64,000 nt of DNA, from NCBI RefSeq assembly GCF_038443385.1, contig NZ_CP151726.1, forward strand, positions 4,154,001 through 4,218,000. Reading direction: 5' to 3'. The notes under the pieces were generated by a model. The model saw only the letters and a list, made by a program, of their open reading frames with translations, was not told the DNA's origin and did no database searches. Shown here one piece after another: positions 15,303 through 24,205 of the stretch; position 1 is the stretch's first letter, and every line of letters starts with the position of its first letter. Source of the DNA: Stieleria varia (GTDB lineage Bacteria; Planctomycetota; Planctomycetia; Pirellulales; Pirellulaceae). The position numbers and the translations under genes were made by a program.

Positions 15303-17529
15303 ACTAACGCCGCTGGTGCGGTCCCACGCTTCAAGTTGGGCACATTTCCTCTGCTGCCTGATCGTCGTTTCGATTTGCGTTCCTGCGGGTGCTGCTGGCT
15401 CACAGTCCCCAGAGCCAAGCGAGCTGACCGACCGTTCTGGACAGCAGTTCCGCTTGATCCAGCCCAACCAGTTTGTGATGGGGGGCAGTGATTCGCGTGC
15501 GTTCGCCAAGGACCACTCGGATTTCAATAGCGCCGGTGACGACCAGCCCAGCCATCCCGTCATACTGACACGTCCTTTTTACATGGCGACCACAGAAGTC
15601 ACCGTGGGACAATTCAAACGATTTGTGCAGGCAACCGGATACGAAACTCAAGCTCAATCCAGCGGCAACGGGATCGTCGGCTGGATGCCGATCGATGGCG
15701 ATCGACCCGAACGCCCCAAACAATCCTTCGCGCAGGCCGCCGAGTTCGATTGGCTCTCCCCTGGGTTTCCACAGACCGATGACTGTCCCGTGGTGGGCGT
15801 CTCCTACAACGACGCAATGGCGTATTGCGAATGGATCAGTCAGCAAGAAAACGCCGAGTACCGATTGCCGACTGAAGCCGAATGGGAATGCGTGTGCCGC
15901 GCGGGCACCGACACGTTGTTCTCGTTCGGCGATGATTACCCTGGTCAAATTCACCGACACGCGAATCTCGGAAACGCGGAGCTGGAAAAATCGTTTCCGG
16001 GACGTGTCACTCAGCAGTGGTTGGTCGACACGGAAAGCGATCCCGGCGACGGTCAAGTGTTCACGGCACCCGTGGGTAACTACACCGCAAACGCTTGGGG
16101 CCTGCACGATTTGCACGGAAACGTTTGGGAGTGGTGCCAAGACAATTATCTGGACACCTTCTACACGCAGTTCAAATCGAACGGCTATCGTAGTGTCCAA
16201 CCGCGCGCAATCGATCCCGTGTGTACCGAGCGTTGGCAGCAGGATGGTGACTGGCGAGTGATACGGGGAGGCAGTTGGTTTGTCTCACCAATTCAATGCC
16301 AAAGCTCCATGCGAGGTTACTTCGAAGCCAGTGATGCGGCTTGCTATGTCGGATTTCGAGTGGTTCGCCAAGCCAGTGAGGCTGCGCGAGGGGCCGCAGA
16401 GCAGCGACACGCCGCATCGGTTGCCGCCGATGAACAACTACGCTCGATTGCACGTGCGACCGTGGAAGCCCACCAAGGTGTGATTCGCTACGAAATCGAT
16501 TGCGACGCGTTCGGCAGCGACGCTCAAGAACGTATCGGCGATTTGATGCACCCGGTGGAGTTTGACATACGACCGCCAGGCAAGATCACGACGGAGATGA
16601 TCGAATCCGTCTGCCGAGCACAGAAACTCGCCGGAATCATCATCCGATCCGGAGGTGATGACATCACTTCACAAACGTTTGCCCCCTTGGCAAATCATCC
16701 TGGTTTGCGTTGGATTCAGATCACCGGCACCGTCGACCTGGACGACACGCTGCTGGATCACTTTCGCAACGCGGATCAGATCGAGTCCCTGCACTTGCAA
16801 GGCGAGGGGATCACGAACGCCGGGCTTGAGAAGCTACCTCCGTTGAAAACGCTTCGCGAAGTGATCTTGGCCTCGACCGCATGCACCGGAGAGTTCTTGC
16901 GTCACCACGTCGGTTCGCCGCTGACTCAATTGCACATCCAAAGATTGACGGACTCGGCGGCGCGGACGCTCACACAGTTTCCTGAGATGCGTCAGTTGCA
17001 CGTTTCATCACCCTTGATCTCACCCAGTGGGCTGCAGGACATCGCGTCACTTCGCCTGCTCAACCAACTGTCGCTCAGGGACATTTCAACGCTTTCAGAT
17101 TCCGATTTCGCGACGCTCGGTCGGCTTCGCCAACTCGAACGCTTGGAGCTATTCGAAACCAAGGCAGGTGATCAGACGGTCGCTGCGTGCAACGGGTTGA
17201 ACCAATTGCGAACACTTGTGATCGATGGCGATGCATTGACCGACAATGGGCTCCAAACGATTGCCGACATCCCTTCGCTCCATGAGCTGTACATTCGCGG
17301 CAATTCGCAGATCACCGATCAAGGACTCCAAAGCCTCTGGCGTCTACCTAATTTGCGTCAACTGGAACTGCGCGGCACCGCGATCACCGGAACAGGACTC
17401 GCCGCCCTTTGCGAACTCCCCAAACTGCGTGACCTGCAAATCGACGGTGACGGACTCTCTGACGCCGGGCGTCAGGTTGTGACGCAACTACAAGAATCTT
17501 GTCCAGAATTGCGAATCAGGACTCGCTGA
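15274..17529 (+). CDS. formylglycine-generating-enzyme-like domain fused to leucine-rich repeats
   Basis: The first in-frame ATG after the upstream coding sequence is at 15274, overlapping the DUF1552 gene by 29 bases; it gives 751 residues with a hydrophobic leader ('HFLCCLIVVSICVPAGAAGS'). Residues about 50-370 form a sulfatase-modifying-factor domain: 'FVMGGSDSRAF', 'TTEVTVGQFKRFV', 'YRLPTEAEWECVCRAGT', 'GLHDLHGNVWEWCQ', 'VIRGGSWF', 'YVGFRVVR'. The two active-site cysteines of true formylglycine enzymes are not both present in the 'GGSWFVSPIQCQSSMRG' region. The C-terminal half holds leucine-rich repeats ('LERLELFETKAGDQTVAAC', 'LRQLELRGTAITGTGLAAL'). Likely a secreted binding protein acting with its operon partners. 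Confidence 0.85.
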   Translation: MVSSVNCSRRLTPLVRSHASSWAHFLCCLIVVSICVPAGAAGSQSPEPSELTDRSGQQFRLIQPNQFVMGGSDSRAFAKDHSDFNSAGDDQPSHPVILTRPFYMATTEVTVGQFKRFVQATGYETQAQSSGNGIVGWMPIDGDRPERPKQSFAQAAEFDWLSPGFPQTDDCPVVGVSYNDAMAYCEWISQQENAEYRLPTEAEWECVCRAGTDTLFSFGDDYPGQIHRHANLGNAELEKSFPGRVTQQWLVDTESDPGDGQVFTAPVGNYTANAWGLHDLHGNVWEWCQDNYLDTFYTQFKSNGYRSVQPRAIDPVCTERWQQDGDWRVIRGGSWFVSPIQCQSSMRGYFEASDAACYVGFRVVRQASEAARGAAEQRHAASVAADEQLRSIARATVEAHQGVIRYEIDCDAFGSDAQERIGDLMHPVEFDIRPPGKITTEMIESVCRAQKLAGIIIRSGGDDITSQTFAPLANHPGLRWIQITGTVDLDDTLLDHFRNADQIESLHLQGEGITNAGLEKLPPLKTLREVILASTACTGEFLRHHVGSPLTQLHIQRLTDSAARTLTQFPEMRQLHVSSPLISPSGLQDIASLRLLNQLSLRDISTLSDSDFATLGRLRQLERLELFETKAGDQTVAACNGLNQLRTLVIDGDALTDNGLQTIADIPSLHELYIRGNSQITDQGLQSLWRLPNLRQLELRGTAITGTGLAALCELPKLRDLQIDGDGLSDAGRQVVTQLQESCPELRIRTR

Positions 17530-17532
17530 GCG

Positions 17533-20139
17533 ATGAAAATACTCTTGATGCCATTTGAATCTTTTTCTCAACGCTGTCCACGCGTGATCTTGGTGCTCAT
17601 GTTGCTGCTCGGGTCTTGGGCCTCAACGGCGACCGCCGATTCGGTTAGTTTTCGACAAACGGTACAGCCCTTTTTCGCGGAGCACTGCGTTCGGTGCCAC
17701 GACGAAAAGCTGACGGAGGGCGAATTGAATCTTCGCTCCCTGTCCGCCGACTTCGATGACTCCATGGCTGCCCAGCGTTGGGTCGAAATTTTGGATCGAA
17801 TCAACTTAGGTGAGATGCCACCGGAGGACGAACCGCGACCGACGCCGGAGCAGTTGGAGGTCGTGACGGGCTGGATCACGGATCAATTGCAGCAGATGCG
17901 TGCAGCGGCTGACAGCACCGGTGGTCGCGTCGTCCTGCGCCGATTGACTCGTCTGGAATACGCCAACACGGTTCGCGATTTGCTGGGTGTCGAGTTTGTT
18001 CAAGGCAAAGGTCCGCTGGATGTCCTGCCTCCCGACGGGTCGATTCGTGGATTTGATCGAAACAGTCGGGCTCTGCTGGTCGACCCTTCGTTGCTGGACG
18101 CCTACCTCCAAGTCGCGGAGACCGTCGCGGAGAAAGCGATCCAGTTTCGACCGCCGCTGATCACGTCGCGAACGATGCGATTCGAGTTTCGTGACACCAA
18201 GGGCTCCGCGATGGAGTACTTGATCGATCAGCGAAGTGCCGAAATCGTGGACGGACGCATGGTTTTGATGGAAGGCAACGCGCGTACCTTTGGAAAACTT
18301 CGGCATCCCTTCAGCGGTTCCGAGATTCCCGCCACCGCAGAGTATCGCGTTCGTGTGCAAGCATCGGCGGTGCCCGGTGCTGATGGAGATCCCGTCTACA
18401 TGGATGTCCGTCAAGGCCCTGCGGAAAGCTTTGCTCAGTTTCGCGTGGACGCGTCCCCCGACTCTCCACAAGTTTACGAAGCGATCACCACGAGGGACGA
18501 ACTGTTCCAGGGTGAATTCCAAATCGGTATCGTCAACGGCAGCAAGTTTCATGACTACGTGGGCAGCCGCGGCGAAGCGCTCAAAGAATCGAAAAAGGCG
18601 TTTGATCAGGGACGTTTGGTGGACGCAACGCGGATCAAAGCAAGGCTGCGAGCACAGGGTGATTACGACACCAACAACCGCGGTGCATTTTCGCCCAACG
18701 CGTGGAAACTCGATGATTTGCCGAAACTTTATTTGGATTGGATCGAAGTCACTGGCCCCCTGGGCAGCGACTATCCGCCGCAGAGCATGCGGCAGGTTTT
18801 TTCCGACGGTTGGGATCCGGAAACGCTCGATGCCGATGGCCGCTGGCGAGTCATCCGTCGTCTGTTGCCCCGTGCCTATCGGCGAAAGGTGAGCAATACC
18901 GAGATCCAGCAGATCACCGACTTGATCCAATCGGAACTCGATGCCGGGCATGATCTGCAGCGTGCGATGCGAACCGGCGTGGTAGCAATCCTTTGCTCCC
19001 CCAGTTTTCTGTATCTCTACGAAGCCTCGGAAACGGACAATGCACGTCTGTTGCAGCCGATGGAGTTGGCAAGCCGACTGAGCTACTTTTTGTGGAGCAG
19101 CAAGCCCGATGATGAACTTTTTGCGTTGGCTGTTCAAGGAAAACTGTCTGATCCGAAAGTGTTGGAATCCGAAGTCAACCGTATGCTTGGTGACGATCGG
19201 ATAGATGGATTTCTGCAGGGGTTTGCGAGACAGTGGCTCAAGATCGATCAGTTCAATCAGTTTCCCGCCGACGAAAAGATTTTTCCCCAGTTCTACGAAA
19301 CTCGTTTCGTCGGCTTGGAATCGGACGTCGCTGAGCAGCCGTTGGCAATGATCGGCGAGCTGATCCGATCCGACGAGCCGGTGACGGCATTGCTCGACTC
19401 GGATTGGACGATGCTCAACGAGCGATTGGCATCGTTCTATGACATCGATGGTGTCAGCGGTGATCGGTTTCAACGCGTCGCACTGACATCGAGCCAGTCG
19501 GCTGAACGGTCGACAACCATGCCATCTCCCGAAATCATCCGCGGCGGTTTGCTGGGGATGGCGGGAGTTCATCGCTGGGGCAGCGACGGCAGTCGGACCA
19601 AGCCGGTCGAGCGTGGCAAGTACATCTTGGACGTGCTGTTCAACGATCCGCCCCCACCACCGCCGCCCAATGCAGGCGAAGTGGAGCCGAACCTTGGCGG
19701 AAAGAAATTGACGGTTCGAGAAAGGCTGCGGCTGCATCGCGAGCAGACGACGTGTAACAATTGTCATCGCCGCATCGATCCCTACGGATTGGCGTTAGAG
19801 AATTTCAACGTGATCGGACAATGGCGTGATCGATTCGACGGCGAGAAGCCGTTGAACCAGTGGGGAGACGACCGCCCCGAGATCGATGCCAGCGGCCAAT
19901 TGCCGAGCGGAGAGTCATTTGACGATTTTGTCCAATTCAAGCAAGCGTTACAAAAACAGCGATCACGTTTTGTACGTGGCCTGACCGAAAAGATGCTGAT
20001 GTACGCTTTGGCTCGAACCTTGGTCGCAAACGACCGGCCAACGATCGATCAAATCATCTCCGAGGCCGGCGGCGACGAAATGAGTTTTCGTTCGCTCATT
20101 CAAGGCATCGCCGCCTCAAAAGCATTTCGCGCCAAATAG
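17533..20139 (+). CDS. DUF1587/DUF1592/DUF1588/DUF1585 planctomycete cytochrome-type protein
   Basis: An 868-residue secreted protein (leader MKILLMPFESFSQR then a hydrophobic run ending 'STATADS'). A CxxCH heme motif 'EHCVRCHDEKLTEGELNLRS' lies at about residue 50. DUF1587 follows ('RLTRLEYANTVRDLLGVEF'), then DUF1592 ('LASRLSYFLWSSKPDDELF'), DUF1588 with a second CxxCH ('TTCNNCHRRIDPYGLALENF', about residue 738) and DUF1585 at the end. It starts 3 bases after the previous stop. The pairing with DUF1552 suggests a periplasmic oxidation or degradation complex, but no substrate is known. Confidence 0.92.
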   Translation: MKILLMPFESFSQRCPRVILVLMLLLGSWASTATADSVSFRQTVQPFFAEHCVRCHDEKLTEGELNLRSLSADFDDSMAAQRWVEILDRINLGEMPPEDEPRPTPEQLEVVTGWITDQLQQMRAAADSTGGRVVLRRLTRLEYANTVRDLLGVEFVQGKGPLDVLPPDGSIRGFDRNSRALLVDPSLLDAYLQVAETVAEKAIQFRPPLITSRTMRFEFRDTKGSAMEYLIDQRSAEIVDGRMVLMEGNARTFGKLRHPFSGSEIPATAEYRVRVQASAVPGADGDPVYMDVRQGPAESFAQFRVDASPDSPQVYEAITTRDELFQGEFQIGIVNGSKFHDYVGSRGEALKESKKAFDQGRLVDATRIKARLRAQGDYDTNNRGAFSPNAWKLDDLPKLYLDWIEVTGPLGSDYPPQSMRQVFSDGWDPETLDADGRWRVIRRLLPRAYRRKVSNTEIQQITDLIQSELDAGHDLQRAMRTGVVAILCSPSFLYLYEASETDNARLLQPMELASRLSYFLWSSKPDDELFALAVQGKLSDPKVLESEVNRMLGDDRIDGFLQGFARQWLKIDQFNQFPADEKIFPQFYETRFVGLESDVAEQPLAMIGELIRSDEPVTALLDSDWTMLNERLASFYDIDGVSGDRFQRVALTSSQSAERSTTMPSPEIIRGGLLGMAGVHRWGSDGSRTKPVERGKYILDVLFNDPPPPPPPNAGEVEPNLGGKKLTVRERLRLHREQTTCNNCHRRIDPYGLALENFNVIGQWRDRFDGEKPLNQWGDDRPEIDASGQLPSGESFDDFVQFKQALQKQRSRFVRGLTEKMLMYALARTLVANDRPTIDQIISEAGGDEMSFRSLIQGIAASKAFRAK

Positions 20140-20274
20140 CATCAGTGACCTTGGCCGGCGCAGGAGACTGCTGAGTTAGTCGTGTTGCGTTGTCTCTGTG
20201 AGCCGATGACGCTAGGCGCGGGTTAGGAGAAACAGTTTGCATTTCCCAACGATGGACAACTCATTGTCAAGAAT

Positions 20275-20899
20275 CTGGACTGCTCAAAGTTTGGGTTGAC
20301 ATTGTTTTTTCAGTCCATGTTTTTGTCCCATGCATCGCAATCAGAGTGAGCCTCAGGCGCTAGCCGTGGGCCGGCACCACAATCCGCCTTAGGCCCACGG
20401 CTAGCGCCTGAGGCTCACTGGGAGCCACCGGCTGCGCCAGCAGTAGGGAAATAAACTGGACTGCTCAAAGTTTGGGTTGACATTGTTTTTTCAGTCCATG
20501 TTTTTGTCCCATGCATCGCAATCAAAGTGAGCCTCAGGCGCTAGCCGTGGGCCGGCACCACAATCCGCCTCAGGCGCTAGCCGTGGGCCGGCACCGCAAT
20601 CCGCCTTAGGCCCACGGCTAGCGCCTGAGGCTCACTGGGAGCCACCGGCTGCGCCGGCAGTAGGGACATAAACTGAACTGCTCAAAGTTTGGGTTGACAT
20701 TGTTTTTTCAGTCCATGTTTTGTCCTATGCATCGCAATCAGAGTGAGCCTCAGGCGCTAGCCGTGGGCCGGCACCACAATCCGCCTCAGGCCCACGGCTA
20801 GCGCCTGAGGCTCACTGGGAGCCACCGGCTGCGCCAGCAGTAGGGAAATGAACTTGCGCAAACTCAAAAAGAAACAACGCCAAACTTTGAACAGTCCAG
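20275..20899 (+). repeat. R3 element with 20-bp terminal inverted repeats and three internal units
   Basis: The left end 'ctggactgctcaaagtttgg' (20275-20294) and right end 'ccaaactttgaacagtccag' (20880-20899) are inverted with one mismatch. Between them 'tgctcaaagt' recurs at 20281, 20462 and 20679 (units of 181 and 217 bp), each with a long hairpin of 'gcctcaggcgctagccgtgg' against its complement. The second unit is longer because one hairpin arm is duplicated. A second R3 element is at 46066-46426. No coding capacity is seen, so this is MITE-like. Confidence 0.85.
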
Positions 20900-21045
20900 C
20901 ACTAGCCCAGATGATTCATCAGCCGCTATCGCGTGGCGGCTGAGACGCGCAGACTGTTTTCGCACCAATCCGCACAAAGTGTTTTGTGCAAACGTATTGC
21001 GAAGACTGCAATGAGTCGTGTGAATCACGCGTGAGTCATTCGCGC
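20900..21045. repeat. diverged R2 repeat
   Basis: Landmarks of R2 are visible: 'gatgattcatcagccgct', 'gcgcagactgttttcgc', a 'cgtattgcgaagactg' stretch and a 'gtcgtgtgaatcac' end, but the 'gcgatagcgtccggttc' hairpin is reduced to 'ctatcgcgtggcggctga'. It directly follows R3, as R2 also adjoins R3 at 45884-46066. Confidence 0.65.
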
Positions 21046-21807
21046 CTAGAATCGCGTTTCCATGACGGGGCCGGAGCCGATTGGTGTGCGGCCGATGATC
21101 AATGCGACGATCGCGCCTGCGATGAAACCACCGATATGAGCCCACCAAGCGACGCCTGTTTCCGCGTTCGAGGTGACGCCGCTGAACGTTTGCATGGCGA
21201 ACCAAATTCCCAGGAACACGGGTGCCGGCAGGACAAACACGTACAGAAAAATCGGTATCGGTAAGATCGATTTCACGCGAGCATGGGGGTACAGCCACGC
21301 GTAGGCGCCCATCACTCCCGCAATCGCGCCGCTGGCACCGATGGTTGGAATCGGGCTGTCGGGGCCGGTCGCCCAATGAGACAACGACGCAATGACGCCC
21401 GTGCCGATGTACAGCAACGCAAATCCGATGTGACCCAGCCGGTCCTCCACATTGTCACCAAAGACGTACAAGAACCACATGTTGCCCAAAAAATGCATCC
21501 AGCCGCCGTGCAGAAAGATGCAAGTCAAAACGGTCAGCCATGGCGGGATGGTTGACGGTGGCAACGTCGTTCGCTGGGGAACGATCTCAATTCCACGGCT
21601 GGTTTGGACCGCAACATTCTGCTCGATCACCAATTCCACATCGGGATGAGACAACCTGGCGGGTATCATCCCGTATTCTTGGACGATCGATTGCCCCGAA
21701 TCTGCTTGGGTGATCTGCAACAGGAATGCCGCGGTGCAGATCGCCAGGACGATGTAATTGACGAAGGGAGTTCGTCGGCTGGGGATGTTATCGCTCAGCG
21801 GGATCAT
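21046..21807 (-). CDS. rhomboid family intramembrane serine protease
   Basis: A 253-residue polytopic membrane protein of usual rhomboid size. 'FLHGGWMHFLGNMWFLYVFG' matches the H-x-x-x-N region of the family, the catalytic serine is in 'IGASGAIAGVMGAY' (about residue 152) and the catalytic histidine in 'AWWAHIGGFIAGA' (about 228). Rhomboids cut membrane-anchored substrates within the bilayer. It is transcribed divergently from the esterase/SMP-30 gene with 57 bases between them. Confidence 0.95.
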   Translation of the reverse strand: MIPLSDNIPSRRTPFVNYIVLAICTAAFLLQITQADSGQSIVQEYGMIPARLSHPDVELVIEQNVAVQTSRGIEIVPQRTTLPPSTIPPWLTVLTCIFLHGGWMHFLGNMWFLYVFGDNVEDRLGHIGFALLYIGTGVIASLSHWATGPDSPIPTIGASGAIAGVMGAYAWLYPHARVKSILPIPIFLYVFVLPAPVFLGIWFAMQTFSGVTSNAETGVAWWAHIGGFIAGAIVALIIGRTPIGSGPVMETRF

Positions 21808-21864
21808 GGCATTTCGATTAGATTAGCGGCCGTTTTACCAGAGCCCGACAGTTGAGGAATCTTT

Positions 21865-23694
21865 ATGCAATCCAGTTTAACGCAACGAACCCCTTTGGTC
21901 AGCGCCTCACGCAAGCCGATTGCTGGGCAGCTTGGTTTGATCATCTTTTGCCTGCTAACCCCGTCGGCGTTTACTGTAGCTCTCGGGCAAGAGAGCTATC
22001 CGGTCCATCCCGATTCACAACGTCAAGCCGGTGTTCCGCAAGGGCGAGTGGAATCATTTCAGTTCAGTGAGAGCAAGGTCTATCCGGGGACCCAGCGAGA
22101 CTATTTCGTCTACGTTCCTGCTCAGTACGACCCGATCCAGCCAGCGGCGTTGATGGTGTTTCAGGACGGCCGCAACTATGTCCAAGAGAAAAGCGGCTGG
22201 AGAGTTCCCGTCGTTTTTGACAACTTGATCGCCCGAGGCGAAATGCCGGTCACGATCGCCGTGTGCATCAATCCCGGCGTGGTCTCCGGCGACGCAAATG
22301 CTGGTGGTGGCGAAGCGGCAACAGCGCAAGATCGGTTCAACCGCAGTTTGGAATATGACACGGCCAGTGATCGATACGCGACCTTTCTGATCGACGAACT
22401 GTTACCGGAGGTCGCCCAGAAATACAAACTCACCGACGACCCCAACTTGCGTGGCATCGGTGGCAGCAGCAGCGGCGCGATCGCAGCGTTTGGCGTGGCG
22501 TGGCATCGTCCCGATCAGTTCCGTCGCGTGTTCAGCACCGTCGGCACCTACGTCGGTTTGCGTGGAGGCAACGAGTACCCGACGCTGATCCGCAAGATGG
22601 AACCCAAGCCCCTGCGTGTGTTTCTGCAAGATGGCAGCAACGACCTGAACATCTACGGAGGCAGTTGGTGGAACGCGAATCAGACCATGTTGTCCGCTTT
22701 GCAGTGGGCGGGTTACGAAGTCGAGCATGCTTGGGGAGAAGGCGGACACAACGGCAAGCACGGGACGGCGATTCTGCCCGACGCCATGCGTTGGCTTTGG
22801 AAAGATTTTCAAGAGCCGATCACCACACACACCGCTGAGCATCCTGAGATGAAATTGCGTGTCGAGAGCGATGAAGCTTGGCAGCGTATCAGCACCGGAC
22901 ACGTCTACACGGAAGGCCCTGCGGTTGCGCCCGACGGCAGCGTCTATTTCGTGGATGGAGTCAACGGCGAAGTCTGGCGGATCGCAGACCCCGACGCTGA
23001 AAAACCGACGGTGGAGAAGTTTGTGGATTTGCCCGGAGCTAGTGGGTTGATGTTCGATGAACAAGGCCGATTGTACTGCGCTCGCAACAAAGCCAAGATG
23101 CTGACGCGGATCGATCCGGACGGATCGCAGGTGGATTTGATGCAGGGCAAATCGTGCAACGATTTGGTAGTGTTGCCGCACGGGGTTTATTTCAGCGGGC
23201 CGGACGAGCAAGCCGTCTGGTATTTGCCGCACGGGGGCGAGGTCGTCAAAGCGGGAGAGGGGCCGGAGAAGCCCAACGGTTTGATCGTCACGCCCGATCA
23301 GCGATTCTTACTGGTGATTGATGCGATGGGGCGATACGTTTGGTCGTACCGAATCGAGAACGATGGACGGCTGACTCAAGGCCAACCGTACTCGTACATG
23401 CATCTGTCGCAGGACAGTCTCAAGACGGGTGCCGATGGCTGCACGATGACGGCCGACGGTGAATTGATCGTCGCGACGGAGTTGGGATTGCAGGTCTTTG
23501 ACCAACCGGGACGAGTCCACTTGATCATCCAGCGACCACGTCTCAGCGGTCGACTCTCCAACTGTGTCTTTGCCGGCAACGACTTTCAAACGCTGTTTGT
23601 CACCAACGGCGATTCGGTTTACCGCCGCCGGACACTGATGACGGGCATCGCACCGTGGCAGCCCCCGGCGATTCCGCCCAAGCCACGACTGTGA
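21865..23694 (+). CDS. secreted esterase (alpha/beta hydrolase) fused to an SMP-30/gluconolactonase-like propeller
   Basis: The 609-residue protein has a signal peptide near residues 20-45. Residues about 55-310 are an enterochelin-esterase-like hydrolase: 'VYVPAQYDPIQPAALMVFQD', 'GIGGSSSGAIAAFGVAW' with the serine nucleophile in G-x-S-x-G, and 'HAWGEGGHNGKHG' with the likely catalytic histidine. From about 335, 'VYTEGPAVAPDGSVYFVDG' and 'EKPNGLIVTPDQRFLLVID' mark an SMP-30/gluconolactonase propeller. Such fusions could hydrolyse an ester and then a lactone of a sugar substrate; this is inference from the two domains. Confidence 0.88.
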   Translation: MQSSLTQRTPLVSASRKPIAGQLGLIIFCLLTPSAFTVALGQESYPVHPDSQRQAGVPQGRVESFQFSESKVYPGTQRDYFVYVPAQYDPIQPAALMVFQDGRNYVQEKSGWRVPVVFDNLIARGEMPVTIAVCINPGVVSGDANAGGGEAATAQDRFNRSLEYDTASDRYATFLIDELLPEVAQKYKLTDDPNLRGIGGSSSGAIAAFGVAWHRPDQFRRVFSTVGTYVGLRGGNEYPTLIRKMEPKPLRVFLQDGSNDLNIYGGSWWNANQTMLSALQWAGYEVEHAWGEGGHNGKHGTAILPDAMRWLWKDFQEPITTHTAEHPEMKLRVESDEAWQRISTGHVYTEGPAVAPDGSVYFVDGVNGEVWRIADPDAEKPTVEKFVDLPGASGLMFDEQGRLYCARNKAKMLTRIDPDGSQVDLMQGKSCNDLVVLPHGVYFSGPDEQAVWYLPHGGEVVKAGEGPEKPNGLIVTPDQRFLLVIDAMGRYVWSYRIENDGRLTQGQPYSYMHLSQDSLKTGADGCTMTADGELIVATELGLQVFDQPGRVHLIIQRPRLSGRLSNCVFAGNDFQTLFVTNGDSVYRRRTLMTGIAPWQPPAIPPKPRL

Positions 23695-23718
23695 AACCAA
23701 GGCACGACACGTCCTCTG

Positions 23719-24168
23719 TCAACTGGTGCTTTCCCGCCGCATCACCGTTTCGGCGGAAACATCGGCGACGTTGAAGTCAAAGAAATCGGGTATCCAAGTG
23801 ATATTGGCCATGGGAACTCGAATCCTGACACGAACCGTTTCTCCTTCGTCGGCTGGACCAAACTGCGACGGCTCGATCTCGATCATCGCACCGGTGATGC
23901 CAAGGATTTCGAGTTCCTCGTTGATTCGGGTGGTGATGTCGGCGGCCGTCGCTGTGGGGCGGATCCCGACGCGGGCACCTTCGCGAGTCGCTTGCGTGAT
24001 GGATTCTTTGACCATGGCCAGTCGGCTGATTTCAATGAGTCCGAACGCAAAGATCAGCATGACTGGGACGACGAGAGCAAATTCGACTGCTGCGGCTCCT
24101 GCTCGTCTGGGACACTGGCGGTTTGGACGCTGGCGGTTGGGGCGCAGAATTGGTTTTTGATTTTTCAT
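23719..24168 (-). CDS. TadE-like pilus assembly protein
   Basis: The 149-residue protein has an Arg-rich N-terminus, then 'RRAGAAAVEFALVVPVMLIF' with the conserved Glu used as a prepilin-like processing site, and 'SITQATREGARVGIRPTAT'. This is the TadE signature; pseudopilins of this type help build Flp pili. I chose the ATG at 24168 (MKNQKP); a TTG at 24216 would extend it into the upstream gene. It follows the TadG-like gene and is far from the main Tad locus at 57-63.5 kb. Confidence 0.85.
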   Translation of the reverse strand: MKNQKPILRPNRQRPNRQCPRRAGAAAVEFALVVPVMLIFAFGLIEISRLAMVKESITQATREGARVGIRPTATAADITTRINEELEILGITGAMIEIEPSQFGPADEGETVRVRIRVPMANITWIPDFFDFNVADVSAETVMRRESTS

Positions 24169-24205
24169 CTGGAATGCTTGAAAGTGGAGGTGTAGGCGTT
24201 GGGTT

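Noticed and set aside
17806-19767. Long open frame (653 codons) on the minus strand opposite the DUF1592 gene
   Set aside because: It is antisense to a gene with clear heme and DUF motifs, has no recognisable domain, and arises from the high-GC codon pattern of the sense gene.
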